In this document: one piece after another, positions 35,403 to 44,201 of the stretch
Layout: every line of letters begins with the position of its first letter
How positions within the stretch are numbered: position 1 is the stretch's first letter
From: JACMLD01 sp039915085
Lineage (GTDB): Bacteria; Bacteroidota; Bacteroidia; Chitinophagales; Chitinophagaceae
Length of the DNA: 44,403 nt
Direction of reading: 5' to 3'
Assembly: GCA_039915085.1 (NCBI GenBank)
Contig: JBDSOC010000019.1
Span: forward strand, 1 to 44,403
Translations under genes and position numbers: made by a program
The notes under the pieces: generated by a model
Told to the model about the DNA's origin: nothing
What the model saw: the letters and a program-made list of their open reading frames with translations, nothing else
Databases searched by the model: none

Positions 35403-38400
35403 TTATGGGTTTCCTTCTGCGGCCTTCTTTACATCTTTATTCTTTTTCTTTCTGAACAATTCATCAATGGTTTCAAATTCTTTGCGGTAAGAAATGCTGG
35501 CCCCACTGCGGCTTTGCTTAGACGATAGACTGGTAAGATAACTTCTGTTCTCGCGGTAGAAAAGATTAAATAAAATTTTGCCGTCGGAAGTAAGCTTGTA
35601 CTGTGCCGTTACATCGGGCAATAGCTGGATATTATTCCTGGTATTGGCTGCCGATGTGTTGTTGAGGCCAAAGTCGAGTGCACTACCCAATATAAAAGTG
35701 AGGCGCTCATTAAAATAACTTTTGTTGATAGAAAAACTGGTGCTTACCCTATCTGGCAAATATTGTGTGCTGTTGGCCACATCTGTAAGTGTTGAACCAT
35801 TGTAAGCGGATGCATTAATATTGATATGAAAAGTAGGATCTTTAAATACATTGCCCAGTACATTACTGAAAATTTTACTGAGCTGGTTAGAAACTATGCC
35901 CGACATACTATTCAGAAAAATACCCTGGAAAGCAGAAGCGCCTGCATTAAAGGCGTTGGTGGAATTAGACAGTGGCCCAAAACTGTTAAATACAATCAGC
36001 AATGAACTCTGTTTGTTTCTTTCATTCTCATCGCGCTCAATCAGTTTCAGCAATTCGGTAGCATCCGGGTTATTGGCCAGTGAGCTGTTGGGGGGCAGTT
36101 CAATATCAAATTTAAAATCAAGTTTTTTTAATTTGCCGGTAATAGCCGTTCTTACCAGCACGTCGCCCACATAATTTCTGACGGCCGGGTTAATAGCAGA
36201 AAAAGCGGCGTTGTTGTTAGTGCCCAGGTCGCTGAAACGCACATTGGGTGCTATGTATTCTGCTATTACATTTATATCTGCATCGTAGGGGTCATCATTC
36301 CATTGAATATAATTTGACTCTCCTTCTCTCAACCTGAATTTTCTTTTTATAGATTGAAAAGTAAAAGTGTAATCGCCTTTGTCAATGTCAAGACGCCCGT
36401 TTAATGATAGATTTTCGCTGGTACCCACACTCATATTAAGAATACCATGACCAACAGCGCTTATCTGGTCGCCGGCTGCTTCATCCAGTATCACATTTAT
36501 TTTCGCAAAATTATTTGCCGTCATTTTAAGGTTAACGGTTAAATTACTCTCCACTCTTTTTTTATTGCTTTCCTGCATTTCCTTACCATATACTTTCCAG
36601 CTCAGAAAATCAGCTTCTCCATTTACACGGCTGCTGCCAATGGGCAAACTGATAACCGTAGTATCAGTGGCTTCTCCCTGTATATCCATGTGCATGTCTT
36701 CCTGCGGGCCCTTAAAATTAAAAGTGGCTTTACCGATGACTCTTCCATAAAATTGTTTGTTGTCTATATTACTTGTATTGAGCAGTAAAAGGCGGTTTGT
36801 TTTAACCCGGAAATCAAAGGCCATGTCTTTAAAATTGTTATGGTACAGTTTACCATTCTGCACTTCTGCCGTATTGTTCAGCACGTCTTTTATCTGGAAG
36901 CTGCCAAAGTCTATTCCATCTTCCAGCATTTTTACTTCAGCCTTTGGTATACGGTAGGTGCATTTGGTATAATCCACTGTTAAGGAAGCATCCGTAACCG
37001 TTAGATTGCCCAGGTATTTAAGGTTTTTCCCTTTACCTACCACGCGCAAATCACCAGAAGCAAAGCCCTGCAGGTGACTGAAAATGCCGGCAACATATTT
37101 TTCCAGCAGGTGAATATTTGTTTTATCCTTCAGGTGCGTGGTGAGATCTATGCCCATACCGGTACTGTCGGCCGTATTAATAAATCCATTGATATCAAAA
37201 TTGTAATTCTGGTTTTCAGAAATACCCGTAACGGTTACCCTGCCCGATGCTTTTGAATAACCCGTGGTAATTTTTACTTTGCCAATAGAGTCATCATCCA
37301 GCCGGAACTGTTCGGCATTTACGTTCACGTCTACATTCATATTTCCAAACGGATCACTAACCACTACCGAACCCGTTAATAAACCTTCCAGCCGGTTACT
37401 TTTTACAAAGAAAGGAGCAAAATCGCCGATGTTTATCTTTTTCAGATCAACATTCAGATCTGTTCCGCGCCCGGTTTCAGAAAGGTGCGATGTAACTACT
37501 ACTTCCTGGTCGCCACTGTAAATTTTTAATCCTTCGGTGGTTACAATGTCACGTGTTAAAGTAAGTTCGCCGTTTTTATCAATGGTCCATTTTTTACCAT
37601 TGATATCAAAAGTTGAGGGATCGAAAATAACGCTGAAGCCATTGCTTCTTGTCTGGAATTTGCCGGAGATATCTGCAGAATTCAACGTTTGATTGGCGCT
37701 GGTAGTGATATTTATTTTTGAAATGTCACTGGCAGAGTGGATATTGATTTTGGTACCGGGAAAATGAAGACTATCGTTTACAGATACATCACCCACGGTA
37801 AGCGCCATACCCAGCGAATCAAGGTTACCACGGCCCTGCAAATTTGTATTGGAAAATATAATGTTTTTGTAGCTGAACCGGGGCACATCGGCATCCAGGT
37901 TAAATAAATTTTCTTTACTGTTAATGCGCCCGCTGATATTGCTGTTGTTGAACCCTTTAAGGTTTTTATCAACCAGGTCAAGATAATCATCTATTTTTTT
38001 AGTGGTGATAACAAAGCTGAAATTCTGGTTGGTAATTTTTTTAGTGGAAGGCTTTATATAGCTGGGGTAATACCTGTTTAGAAAAATCTGGAAGGCAGCA
38101 GGCAGTTCCCGTATTGAATACTCCCCTGCCACGGCGGCATCAAACTCATTGCTTTCTACCACGATGCTTTTGCTGTTGCCCGTTTTTTTAGATTCTACTG
38201 TTAATGAATCAAAAGAAATGCGCAGCCCGTTTTTAAAAATGGCAGCGTCATAAATTTTTGCCGTGCCCAGGAAATCGTCAATATTATCCCCGGTAAAATC
38301 AAAACGCAGGTTGCCGTTAAAATCAATATCGTCTTTGTACAGTTTCAGATTTTTCAGGTTGGCTTTGTCTACGGTAGCAAAAAAGTTAAACCGCGGATCC

Positions 38401-40265
38401 GTTTTACTAAAATCTACCAGGCCGTTTAAACTGAGGCCCAGGTTGGCATCATCTGCATGCAGCTCACCATTGAATAAACGTTTGGCCAGTGTACCGTTTA
38501 CTTTTATATTTTTATAGTTATAGTTATTAAAATCCAGGTTGCTGATATTGCCATCCAGGTTGGCCTGTATATCTTTTATTGCAAAACTGCTTCCTTTTAT
38601 TCCTACGTTAAAAGCAATATTGCCCAGGTTATCATAGTCTACCAGGCTGCCCAGGTTAAAACCGGCGGAAGATATTTTACCGGCATAAGTGGGTTTGCCT
38701 GCGGCGGGGAATTTCATGTTTACATCTGCTACCACCACACCCAACCCGGTTTCAATGGTACCGGTGGTAACAAAATCTTTGATGAAGCCGGTAAAATTTC
38801 CTTTAAAATGAACAAACTGCAGCTTGTCCAGCCGGGGTTCATCAATGGTTTTTAGCTGGGGTATTACCGTTACCACATCAGCATAGGTGGTCCTGAAATC
38901 GTTTGATTTAAAATCAATAAATGTTTTGTCAATATCCGGCAGGCCTTTCAATGCAATATCACCGTTAAGCGTTGTATTGTTACCCGCTTTAAGAAGCAGG
39001 CCTTTGCCTTTCAGGTTGGCCACACTGCCCTGCAATGCACCTGTTACATAAATTTCTTTTTTCCATTTCTCCAGGGCCGGGGCAAAATAAGCAATGTCAT
39101 CGCTGTGGATAAGGGCATTTTTAAAAGTACCCTGCATGTGTACTTTCTCAATAAAATCGCCCATGTCATCAAAATTATTATACCGCATTACAAAGTAATT
39201 GGTAAGATGACTTTTACTGGTGCGTATATCCAGGCTATTGAATTCCATAGCGCGGGGCTGCCATTTCATATTGGCCTTAAATGCTTTTATTTCAAACCCG
39301 CTTCTTTCTTTGGTGGTAAGGGTAGCTGCCGCGCTAATGGTATCTTTTACCCAGGTTAAATTTTTAAAACTGGCATTGATATTAGTAAACTGGATGTGCT
39401 GTGCATCAAAATAATAATAGGCAGCCCTGTCAGATTTCTTTTCATCTTTAAAAGCGCCATTGCTGATACTTATGCTGGTGGCTAGTATCTTCCAGCCACC
39501 GGGGTTCCAGAAAAGGGCCGTATCAGTGGGATCTCTTATCGTGGAGGGTGGTTTGTATTTGCGCTGGCCGGGGTAATTCCAGATAGAAAAAATGGGTTCC
39601 ACAATGGCCAGTTCATTAATATCTATCAGCTTTTTATTAAAATCAACTTCCCGGGCATCCAGGCTCAGCGAGGCCAGGTACAAACCCATGTCTTCTCCCC
39701 GCCATCCATCCCTTTTCAGCAGGTGAATATTTCTTAGTTCTGCTTTTTGCAATTGCAGTTGTATGCTTTTTTTCTTAGCTGTATCGGAGGGCCCGGAGAA
39801 ATAATCAACCAGGAACTGGTAGTTCCAAATGGAGTCCGTCCGGTACAGGTGAATGGTAGCATCCTCCAGCCCCAGGTATTGAAGTACGGCGGTATCGCGC
39901 AGGAAGAACCAGTCGTTAATATTTACTTTCAGCTTGCCTGCATATAATAAAGTGTCTTTATTTTTATCTTCCACATACACTCCTTCCATCTCCATTTTGC
40001 TGAAAAAAGAAAAATTGACGTGTTTTACCGAAACGCGTGTGCTTAAGCCCCTGGAGAGCCGGGACGAAGCCTGGCCCACCAGCCAGTCTTGCACCAGCGT
40101 GGTTTGTACCAGCAGGAAGGCTATTAATAAAAAGCCAAGTAAGATTAGTAAGCTCCTGAAAAAATGTTTGGGAACAAGAAAGGCGACAAACAGTAACACG
40201 AACCCTACTGTACTCCAAAGCCGCGCATTGGGCCATAATAACAGGGCGGCAATGTATACCGCCAT
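35403..40265 (-). CDS. tamB: Translocation/assembly module TamB-like protein (DUF490)
   Basis: The 1620-residue protein has two N-terminal hydrophobic segments (about 1-30 and 36-55). A huge beta-helical, AsmA-like repeat region follows ('LQGSVANLKGKGLLLKAG', 'LRFDFTGDNIDDFLGTAKIY'). The C-terminal DUF490 domain ('GDVLVRTAITGKLKKLDFKF', 'DIELPPNSSLANNPDATELL') is followed by a Lys-rich tail. TamB-type proteins span the periplasm from the inner membrane and help move lipids or outer-membrane proteins. No TamA/BamA-like partner is adjacent. The reading frame is open 23 codons upstream without a usable start, so the ATG used is the first available. Confidence 0.93.
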   Translation of the reverse strand: MAVYIAALLLWPNARLWSTVGFVLLFVAFLVPKHFFRSLLILLGFLLIAFLLVQTTLVQDWLVGQASSRLSRGLSTRVSVKHVNFSFFSKMEMEGVYVEDKNKDTLLYAGKLKVNINDWFFLRDTAVLQYLGLEDATIHLYRTDSIWNYQFLVDYFSGPSDTAKKKSIQLQLQKAELRNIHLLKRDGWRGEDMGLYLASLSLDAREVDFNKKLIDINELAIVEPIFSIWNYPGQRKYKPPSTIRDPTDTALFWNPGGWKILATSISISNGAFKDEKKSDRAAYYYFDAQHIQFTNINASFKNLTWVKDTISAAATLTTKERSGFEIKAFKANMKWQPRAMEFNSLDIRTSKSHLTNYFVMRYNNFDDMGDFIEKVHMQGTFKNALIHSDDIAYFAPALEKWKKEIYVTGALQGSVANLKGKGLLLKAGNNTTLNGDIALKGLPDIDKTFIDFKSNDFRTTYADVVTVIPQLKTIDEPRLDKLQFVHFKGNFTGFIKDFVTTGTIETGLGVVVADVNMKFPAAGKPTYAGKISSAGFNLGSLVDYDNLGNIAFNVGIKGSSFAIKDIQANLDGNISNLDFNNYNYKNIKVNGTLAKRLFNGELHADDANLGLSLNGLVDFSKTDPRFNFFATVDKANLKNLKLYKDDIDFNGNLRFDFTGDNIDDFLGTAKIYDAAIFKNGLRISFDSLTVESKKTGNSKSIVVESNEFDAAVAGEYSIRELPAAFQIFLNRYYPSYIKPSTKKITNQNFSFVITTKKIDDYLDLVDKNLKGFNNSNISGRINSKENLFNLDADVPRFSYKNIIFSNTNLQGRGNLDSLGMALTVGDVSVNDSLHFPGTKINIHSASDISKINITTSANQTLNSADISGKFQTRSNGFSVIFDPSTFDINGKKWTIDKNGELTLTRDIVTTEGLKIYSGDQEVVVTSHLSETGRGTDLNVDLKKINIGDFAPFFVKSNRLEGLLTGSVVVSDPFGNMNVDVNVNAEQFRLDDDSIGKVKITTGYSKASGRVTVTGISENQNYNFDINGFINTADSTGMGIDLTTHLKDKTNIHLLEKYVAGIFSHLQGFASGDLRVVGKGKNLKYLGNLTVTDASLTVDYTKCTYRIPKAEVKMLEDGIDFGSFQIKDVLNNTAEVQNGKLYHNNFKDMAFDFRVKTNRLLLLNTSNIDNKQFYGRVIGKATFNFKGPQEDMHMDIQGEATDTTVISLPIGSSRVNGEADFLSWKVYGKEMQESNKKRVESNLTVNLKMTANNFAKINVILDEAAGDQISAVGHGILNMSVGTSENLSLNGRLDIDKGDYTFTFQSIKRKFRLREGESNYIQWNDDPYDADINVIAEYIAPNVRFSDLGTNNNAAFSAINPAVRNYVGDVLVRTAITGKLKKLDFKFDIELPPNSSLANNPDATELLKLIERDENERNKQSSLLIVFNSFGPLSNSTNAFNAGASAFQGIFLNSMSGIVSNQLSKIFSNVLGNVFKDPTFHININASAYNGSTLTDVANSTQYLPDRVSTSFSINKSYFNERLTFILGSALDFGLNNTSAANTRNNIQLLPDVTAQYKLTSDGKILFNLFYRENRSYLTSLSSKQSRSGASISYRKEFETIDELFRKKKNKDVKKAAEGNP

Positions 40266-40819
40266 CAGCGACGATAATGTAATAATCTTTATTTTCCGGG
40301 GTTTTTCCAGTGGGTGACAGTATTTGAGAATTCAGTAAAAATAAGCTAATCAGCAGCAAGGTGCAAATTCAGTACCAAGGGAAGATTTTGGATGGTTTCT
40401 TATCAAAAGATTGGCTTAGAGAAAGTTTAAAGTGTAATGGTCTGCCATATAAAGTTATTTTTTGCGGTATAGTGAAAATACAAGGCTGCACGGTTAAAAA
40501 ATATACATGAATTCGGCATATTATACCTGCCATTTTTTTGTACATGAGAGATACCAGCTGGGGAACTTTGGGCAACATCCTTGCGTCGCAATCCTTTCAT
40601 CTGTATACCTGCTGGCATCTTCAGGCTGTGGTGGCAGCTTTATTCTCAAAATACAAACAGCCTTATTTGCATATAACAGTTTTGACATGATTAAAAAGCA
40701 AGAGGTAAAGATTTATGAATAGATTTGAGACCCGGCTCCGGTAGTGCCGGTCAAAATTCCAACCCTGCAATTTTTGACACAAAAATGAATACAAAACCTG
40801 AAAATATAATATGAGAAAC
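40266..40819. other. Intergenic region upstream of tamB
   Basis: No gene is supported. A 71-codon plus-strand frame near 40507 has no signal, family or good context. A small hairpin (ccggc/gccgg) lies near 40733-40751. The tamB promoter should lie at the left edge. Confidence 0.5.
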
Positions 40820-41033
40820 CAATGCCGTTTAGTTAAGAGAACAGGATGCTCCAGCGGGGCATTTTGTGTGTAGAAAAAATGGTTAAAAACGGTTTACGTT
40901 CCGTAGGAATGTCTTGTGCAGAAATCCCGCATTAGCACAAGGCGTTCCTCTGGAACGCTTTTCCAAATTCGATTTTATTTTTACCCACAAAATGTTCCTA
41001 CGGAACATGAGGGTCCTTAACTAAACGGCATTG
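40820..41033. repeat. Nested inverted-repeat element, MITE/REP-like
   Basis: The outer arms caatgccgtttagttaag (40820-40837) and the exact complement (41016-41033) form 18 bp. Inside lie a second 12-bp inverted pair gttccgtaggaa/ttcctacggaac (40898-40909, 40995-41006), then two small hairpins: cttgtgc/gcacaag (40913-40941) and gcgttcc-tct-ggaacgc (40942-40958). The direct repeat atatgaga flanks the element (40809-40816, 41034-41041), close to the pattern of a target duplication. The right copy contains the start codon of the next gene. Confidence 0.75.
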
Positions 41034-41035
41034 AT

Positions 41036-41503
41036 ATGAGATACATTGTTTTACTTTTTATAATGGTATTTATTGCAGTATGTTTTGGGCACGCGGCTGC
41101 ACCTTGCGATGTATATAAACCATCATACAAAAATATTTTTACTACGGATACGATTGCTCCCCACTTAAAAAATAAGAACAATCATATTGAAGCTGCCTGG
41201 AATATTTTCCTGAAAAATTTTACTGCAGGCATTGATGAAAAGGATACGGCAAAAATTGCAGCGCTAACATCCGGAGACTTTTATGATAGCGGTGGCGGAA
41301 CAGTACAACAGTGGTTACAATCGGAAGTGTTTTTAAATGAAAAAACGTTTACCCGCTATAAAAACCTGCTGAAAAAAGGTGCAGCTATTTTTAAGGGTTC
41401 TGACGGGACTCCATACAGGGCAACCGGCAAAAACAGATCGGGCGATTTATTTTTTGAATATAAAAAAGGCCAGTGGTTGTTTGGCGGCATGGTGGGAGAT
41501 TAA
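41036..41503 (+). CDS. Small exported protein of unknown function, possibly NTF2-like
   Basis: The 155 residues begin with a signal peptide (MRYIVLLFIMVFIAVCFG, cleavage near HAAA). A region starting 'HIEAAWNIFLKNFTAGIDEK' looks like the first helix of an NTF2-type cone, with later strands 'GDLFFEYKKGQWLFGGMVGD'. The family is not recognised with confidence. Its ATG lies two bases after the nested inverted-repeat element, so that element forms its entire upstream region and may supply or block its promoter and leader. Confidence 0.75.
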   Translation: MRYIVLLFIMVFIAVCFGHAAAPCDVYKPSYKNIFTTDTIAPHLKNKNNHIEAAWNIFLKNFTAGIDEKDTAKIAALTSGDFYDSGGGTVQQWLQSEVFLNEKTFTRYKNLLKKGAAIFKGSDGTPYRATGKNRSGDLFFEYKKGQWLFGGMVGD

Positions 41504-41533
41504 CTGCACGCCATGATGGATCTTCTGCAGCTA

Positions 41534-41824
41534 TCATAACGGCCCGTAATCAATTTCAAGGAAGTCCGCCACCTCCTTTAACCAGTAATTTTCAATAAAA
41601 GCAAGGTGATCAGGATGCTGGTTGTATGCTTCGTATGTTTTACGGTTATTAAATTCCATTGATACACCATAATCAAAATTATTTTTTTTGTTGGTTTGCC
41701 GCAGGCATTCAAAGTGTTGTACACCCGGTATAGCAGACAGTTCCCTGGCCGCATTAAAAAAAGCAGTTTCTGCAGCGGCATTTCCGCGCTGCTTTAATGT
41801 AAAGATTACCGTATGACGTATCAT
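41534..41824 (-). CDS. Dabb family protein (stress-responsive A/B barrel)
   Basis: From MIRHTVIFTLKQ the protein has about 96 residues. The family begins with this very strand, so the eleven upstream residues in frame are rejected. The features are 'AAETAFFNAARELSAIPGVQ', 'FDYGVSMEFNNRKTYEAYN' and the conserved 'HPDHLAFIENYWLKEVADF'. Dabb proteins are dimeric ferredoxin-like barrels related to antibiotic-synthesis monooxygenases and small stress proteins. The role here is unknown. It converges on the exported-protein gene with a 30-base gap. Confidence 0.9.
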   Translation of the reverse strand: MIRHTVIFTLKQRGNAAAETAFFNAARELSAIPGVQHFECLRQTNKKNNFDYGVSMEFNNRKTYEAYNQHPDHLAFIENYWLKEVADFLEIDYGPL

Positions 41825-41861
41825 GTCTGTATTAATTAATGCAGCGATCCTATGCACGCAC

Positions 41862-42075
41862 CATCACCAGAAAAGATGCAAAGGCTGCCACTGTTATAAA
41901 TATATGAAAGATAAGAAACCGACGGTTTTAGAACCAGTATGCTGCCAGCAATGGCAAAAACATAAACCCGGTAAAATATTTACGTAAAAACCAAAATACC
42001 TGTTGTATAACACAAAATACATTTTGGCTGGTTGAATTACACGGCCTGGTGTTTATCATTTTACTTATCTTCATG
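41862..42075 (-). pseudogene. Possible remnant of a small membrane protein
   Basis: On the minus strand one frame reads a hydrophobic 'KYFTGFMFLPLLAAYWF', then a TAA, then another hydrophobic run 'FHIFITVAAFASFLVMVRA' and a stop. Two membrane-helix-like stretches in one frame split by a single stop suggest a decayed gene. There is no homologue I can name, so this is weak. Confidence 0.2.
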
Positions 42076-42089
42076 GCAACCTTATCTGT

Positions 42090-43313
42090 ATGCAAATTAT
42101 TACCTGCCATGCCCGGGTGCACCGGGCAGAAGAAAGAATCTTTCTTGACTTCGGATACAATTCATCCATCAATTCCATTTTAAAAAACTTGCCCGGTGTT
42201 AAGTGGAGCAAGACGTATAAGCAATGGTACCTGCCGATGGACAACAGTCAGTTCAAACAATTTTGTAAGGCAGTAGCAGGTGTTGCCAGCGTTAAAAGCG
42301 AATTACTCAGGACCTATCTGCAAAAAAGAAAGCCGGTAACACCGGCGGATGTTTTACCATTTCAAAAAATTACACCTTTAGAAAAAGTGGTACCGTTGCA
42401 ACAGGCAGTTAAAACCTCAGGCAATGGCTCAATAAAAATTGCTGCAGTAAACAAGCATGTATTGCCTGCCTTTAAGCAACACCTGGTTTTGAAAGCGTAC
42501 AGTCCATCTACCATTAAAACTTATATGAATGAAGTAACGCAGTTTTTACAGGAATTAAAAGAACATGCGGCAGACGACTTCACGCCCCGGCGTATAAAAG
42601 ATTATTTACAATATTGTTTTGAAAAATTACAGTTAAGTGAGAATACTTTGCACAGCAGGATAAATGCGTTGAAATTTTATTATGAGCAGGTATTAAAAAA
42701 AGAGAAATTCTTTTGGGAAATTCCGCGGCCAAAGAAACCTGCCATATTACCGAAGCTGTTAAATGAAGATGAGTTAAGAAGACTATTTGCAGCTTTAACC
42801 AATAAAAAGCATAAGGCGATGTTGCTGACAGCCTATAGTGCCGGGTTGAGGGTAAGTGAAATTGTGGCATTAAAGATTGCTGACATAGACAGTAAAAGAA
42901 TGCAGATTTTTATTCAGCGGGCAAAAGGAAAAAAGGACAGGTATGTGAATTTAAGTCCGCTGGTTTTAGACATACTAAGAAAATATTTACTGGAATACAA
43001 ACCGCGTCCAAAGCTTTACCTGTTTGAATCTGAGCAAAGCCTTACGGCCTACCCTACGCGTACAGTACAGCAAATATTTTCTGCAGCCAAGTTGAAAGCG
43101 GGCATAGCAAAAACGGTGGGCGTGCATAGTTTAAGACATAGTTTTGCCACACATTTGCTTGATAAGGGTACGGATATACGGTATATAAAAGATTTGCTGG
43201 GGCATTTTAATATAAAAACTACGGAAAGGTACCTGCATGTAAGCAAGAGGCAGCTGGTTAATATTATTAGTCCGTTTGATGATTTATGGAAAACAGACCA
43301 TCTTGAATGGTAG
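42090..43313 (+). CDS. Tyrosine recombinase/integrase with HARP-like N-terminal module
   Basis: The 407-residue recombinase has three parts. Residues 1-65 form a small module ('RIFLDFGYNSSINSILKNLP', 'GVKWSKTYKQWYLP') reminiscent of HARP-type domains. Residues 122-205 form a SAM-like core-binding domain. Residues 220-395 are the catalytic domain with R254 (AGLRVSE), K279, H346 and R349 (HSLRHSFATHLL), H372 (LLGH) and nucleophile Y381. All six catalytic positions are present. It resembles XerC/XerD. The extra segment typical of integron integrases between the active-site lysine and HxxR is missing. It reads towards the cassette-like region that follows. Confidence 0.93.
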   Translation: MQIITCHARVHRAEERIFLDFGYNSSINSILKNLPGVKWSKTYKQWYLPMDNSQFKQFCKAVAGVASVKSELLRTYLQKRKPVTPADVLPFQKITPLEKVVPLQQAVKTSGNGSIKIAAVNKHVLPAFKQHLVLKAYSPSTIKTYMNEVTQFLQELKEHAADDFTPRRIKDYLQYCFEKLQLSENTLHSRINALKFYYEQVLKKEKFFWEIPRPKKPAILPKLLNEDELRRLFAALTNKKHKAMLLTAYSAGLRVSEIVALKIADIDSKRMQIFIQRAKGKKDRYVNLSPLVLDILRKYLLEYKPRPKLYLFESEQSLTAYPTRTVQQIFSAAKLKAGIAKTVGVHSLRHSFATHLLDKGTDIRYIKDLLGHFNIKTTERYLHVSKRQLVNIISPFDDLWKTDHLEW

Positions 43314-43602
43314 AATTATGCTATGGGGCATTGACGTAAATAAATTGAATAAAGATTAATATAATTTAACAAGTTTTCGCACTATATTGATGTGTCAATT
43401 CTGGCTATTGATTGAGCTGCCCTGTGACTGAGGGTAGCGAAGCTGTGTGAGGGCATGAAGAATGTTCATTTTGACAGTCGTTTGAAAACGGCTAATTGAA
43501 AAACGGATTGCGCTACTAACAATACAAAAAGTTGTCTATACACCTGTTGACTTACAACATTTTAATTTTTCGATGGGTACGTCTAATAGCATAAATTAGC
43601 GT
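43314..43602. other. Spacer between recombinase and cassette-like unit; possible insertion platform
   Basis: No gene is evident. The region ends at GTGTTATACGCC, the left boundary of the cassette-like unit. No attC-like hairpin precedes that boundary. If the system is integron-like, an asymmetric attI-type site would lie here. An A/T-rich stretch near 43330-43370 could hold a promoter. Confidence 0.4.
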
Positions 43603-44156
43603 GTTATACGCCATTGTTCGCGACCCCTAAAGTCGTTTCAGTTTTGCAGCAGTTTTTTTGCTGACCGAGAAGTTCAGATGCGTGATAAATAGTGCTGTTA
43701 CTTAAGTGGGGCAAAGTAGTGAGAACAGGTGGACTGGCTTCGAAAAGTCGGCGACCGCAGCAGAGAAAGCTTGTTTTCGCTTGCCAGGGCGTCGACTTTT
43801 CGAAGTTCGGGGTTATTACTTACAAAGTCAATTTTTCGGAGTGTGTTTTTAACGACTTTGGCCACAGAAAAACAACAAACAAAAAAGGTGTTTGCCACGC
43901 AGACGGAGGACATTTGCGGCCAGCTAAAAAAACATGCTGACACGTCGGCTACTTCGTCAATCACACATTGACAAAATAGCCTAGTTCAAAACAAGAAACG
44001 ACTAATCGGGGCTAAGCGGCTCAACGGCGCATAACAAGCGGTTTGGTGTCATAGGGGCGGAGGAATAAGGGTTAGAGATTAGTATTTCAATGTAGGTTTA
44101 GAATAAGGGTTGGGCAGACGTTCCCTGAATCCCCTACAACACCAAGCCGCCGGACG
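43603..44156 (+). mobile_element. Integron gene-cassette-like unit
   Basis: The unit starts at GTTATACGCC (43603-43612) and carries GGCGCATAAC (44026-44035), its complement at 9 of 10 bases, before a long hairpin that closes at GTTGCCT (44156-44162). In integrons the first bases of a cassette match the inverse core site of its own attC, because the circular cassette joins them; this relation is seen here. The interior has small frames on both strands, none convincing, plus a 13-bp inverted repeat. Without a database search the call remains an inference. Confidence 0.5.
43738..43805. repeat. 13-bp inverted repeat inside the cassette-like unit
   Basis: cttcgaaaagtcg (43738-43750) is exactly complementary to 43793-43805, separated by 42 bases. 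It interrupts every candidate frame in the unit and suggests a structured RNA or DNA site rather than a protein gene. Confidence 0.6.
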
Positions 44157-44162
44157 TTGCCT
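44029..44162 (+). other. attC-like recombination site
   Basis: Outer boxes GCATAAC (R''-like) and GTTGCCT (R'-like) bracket inner arms gcggtttggtgtcatagggg (44038-44057) and cccctacaacaccaagccgc (44131-44150). The inner arms pair at all but two positions, counting one G-T. The site is 134 bases, within the known attC range. The spacers between outer and inner boxes are unequal (2 versus 5 bases), giving unpaired bases as in attC. The loop contains gaataagggtt twice (44063-44073, 44101-44111). The next start codon follows within 10 to 40 bases. Confidence 0.55.
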
Positions 44163-44201
44163 GCTAGTACAATGAACATCAAAATAATAATAATTAAAAA
44201 T

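Noticed and set aside
40507..40722. 71-codon plus-strand frame upstream of tamB
   Set aside because: No conserved motif, no plausible signal peptide and no supportive context.
42090..43313. Calling the recombinase a true integron integrase (IntI)
   Set aside because: The insert characteristic of IntI before the HxxR motif is missing; only the neighbouring sites look integron-like.
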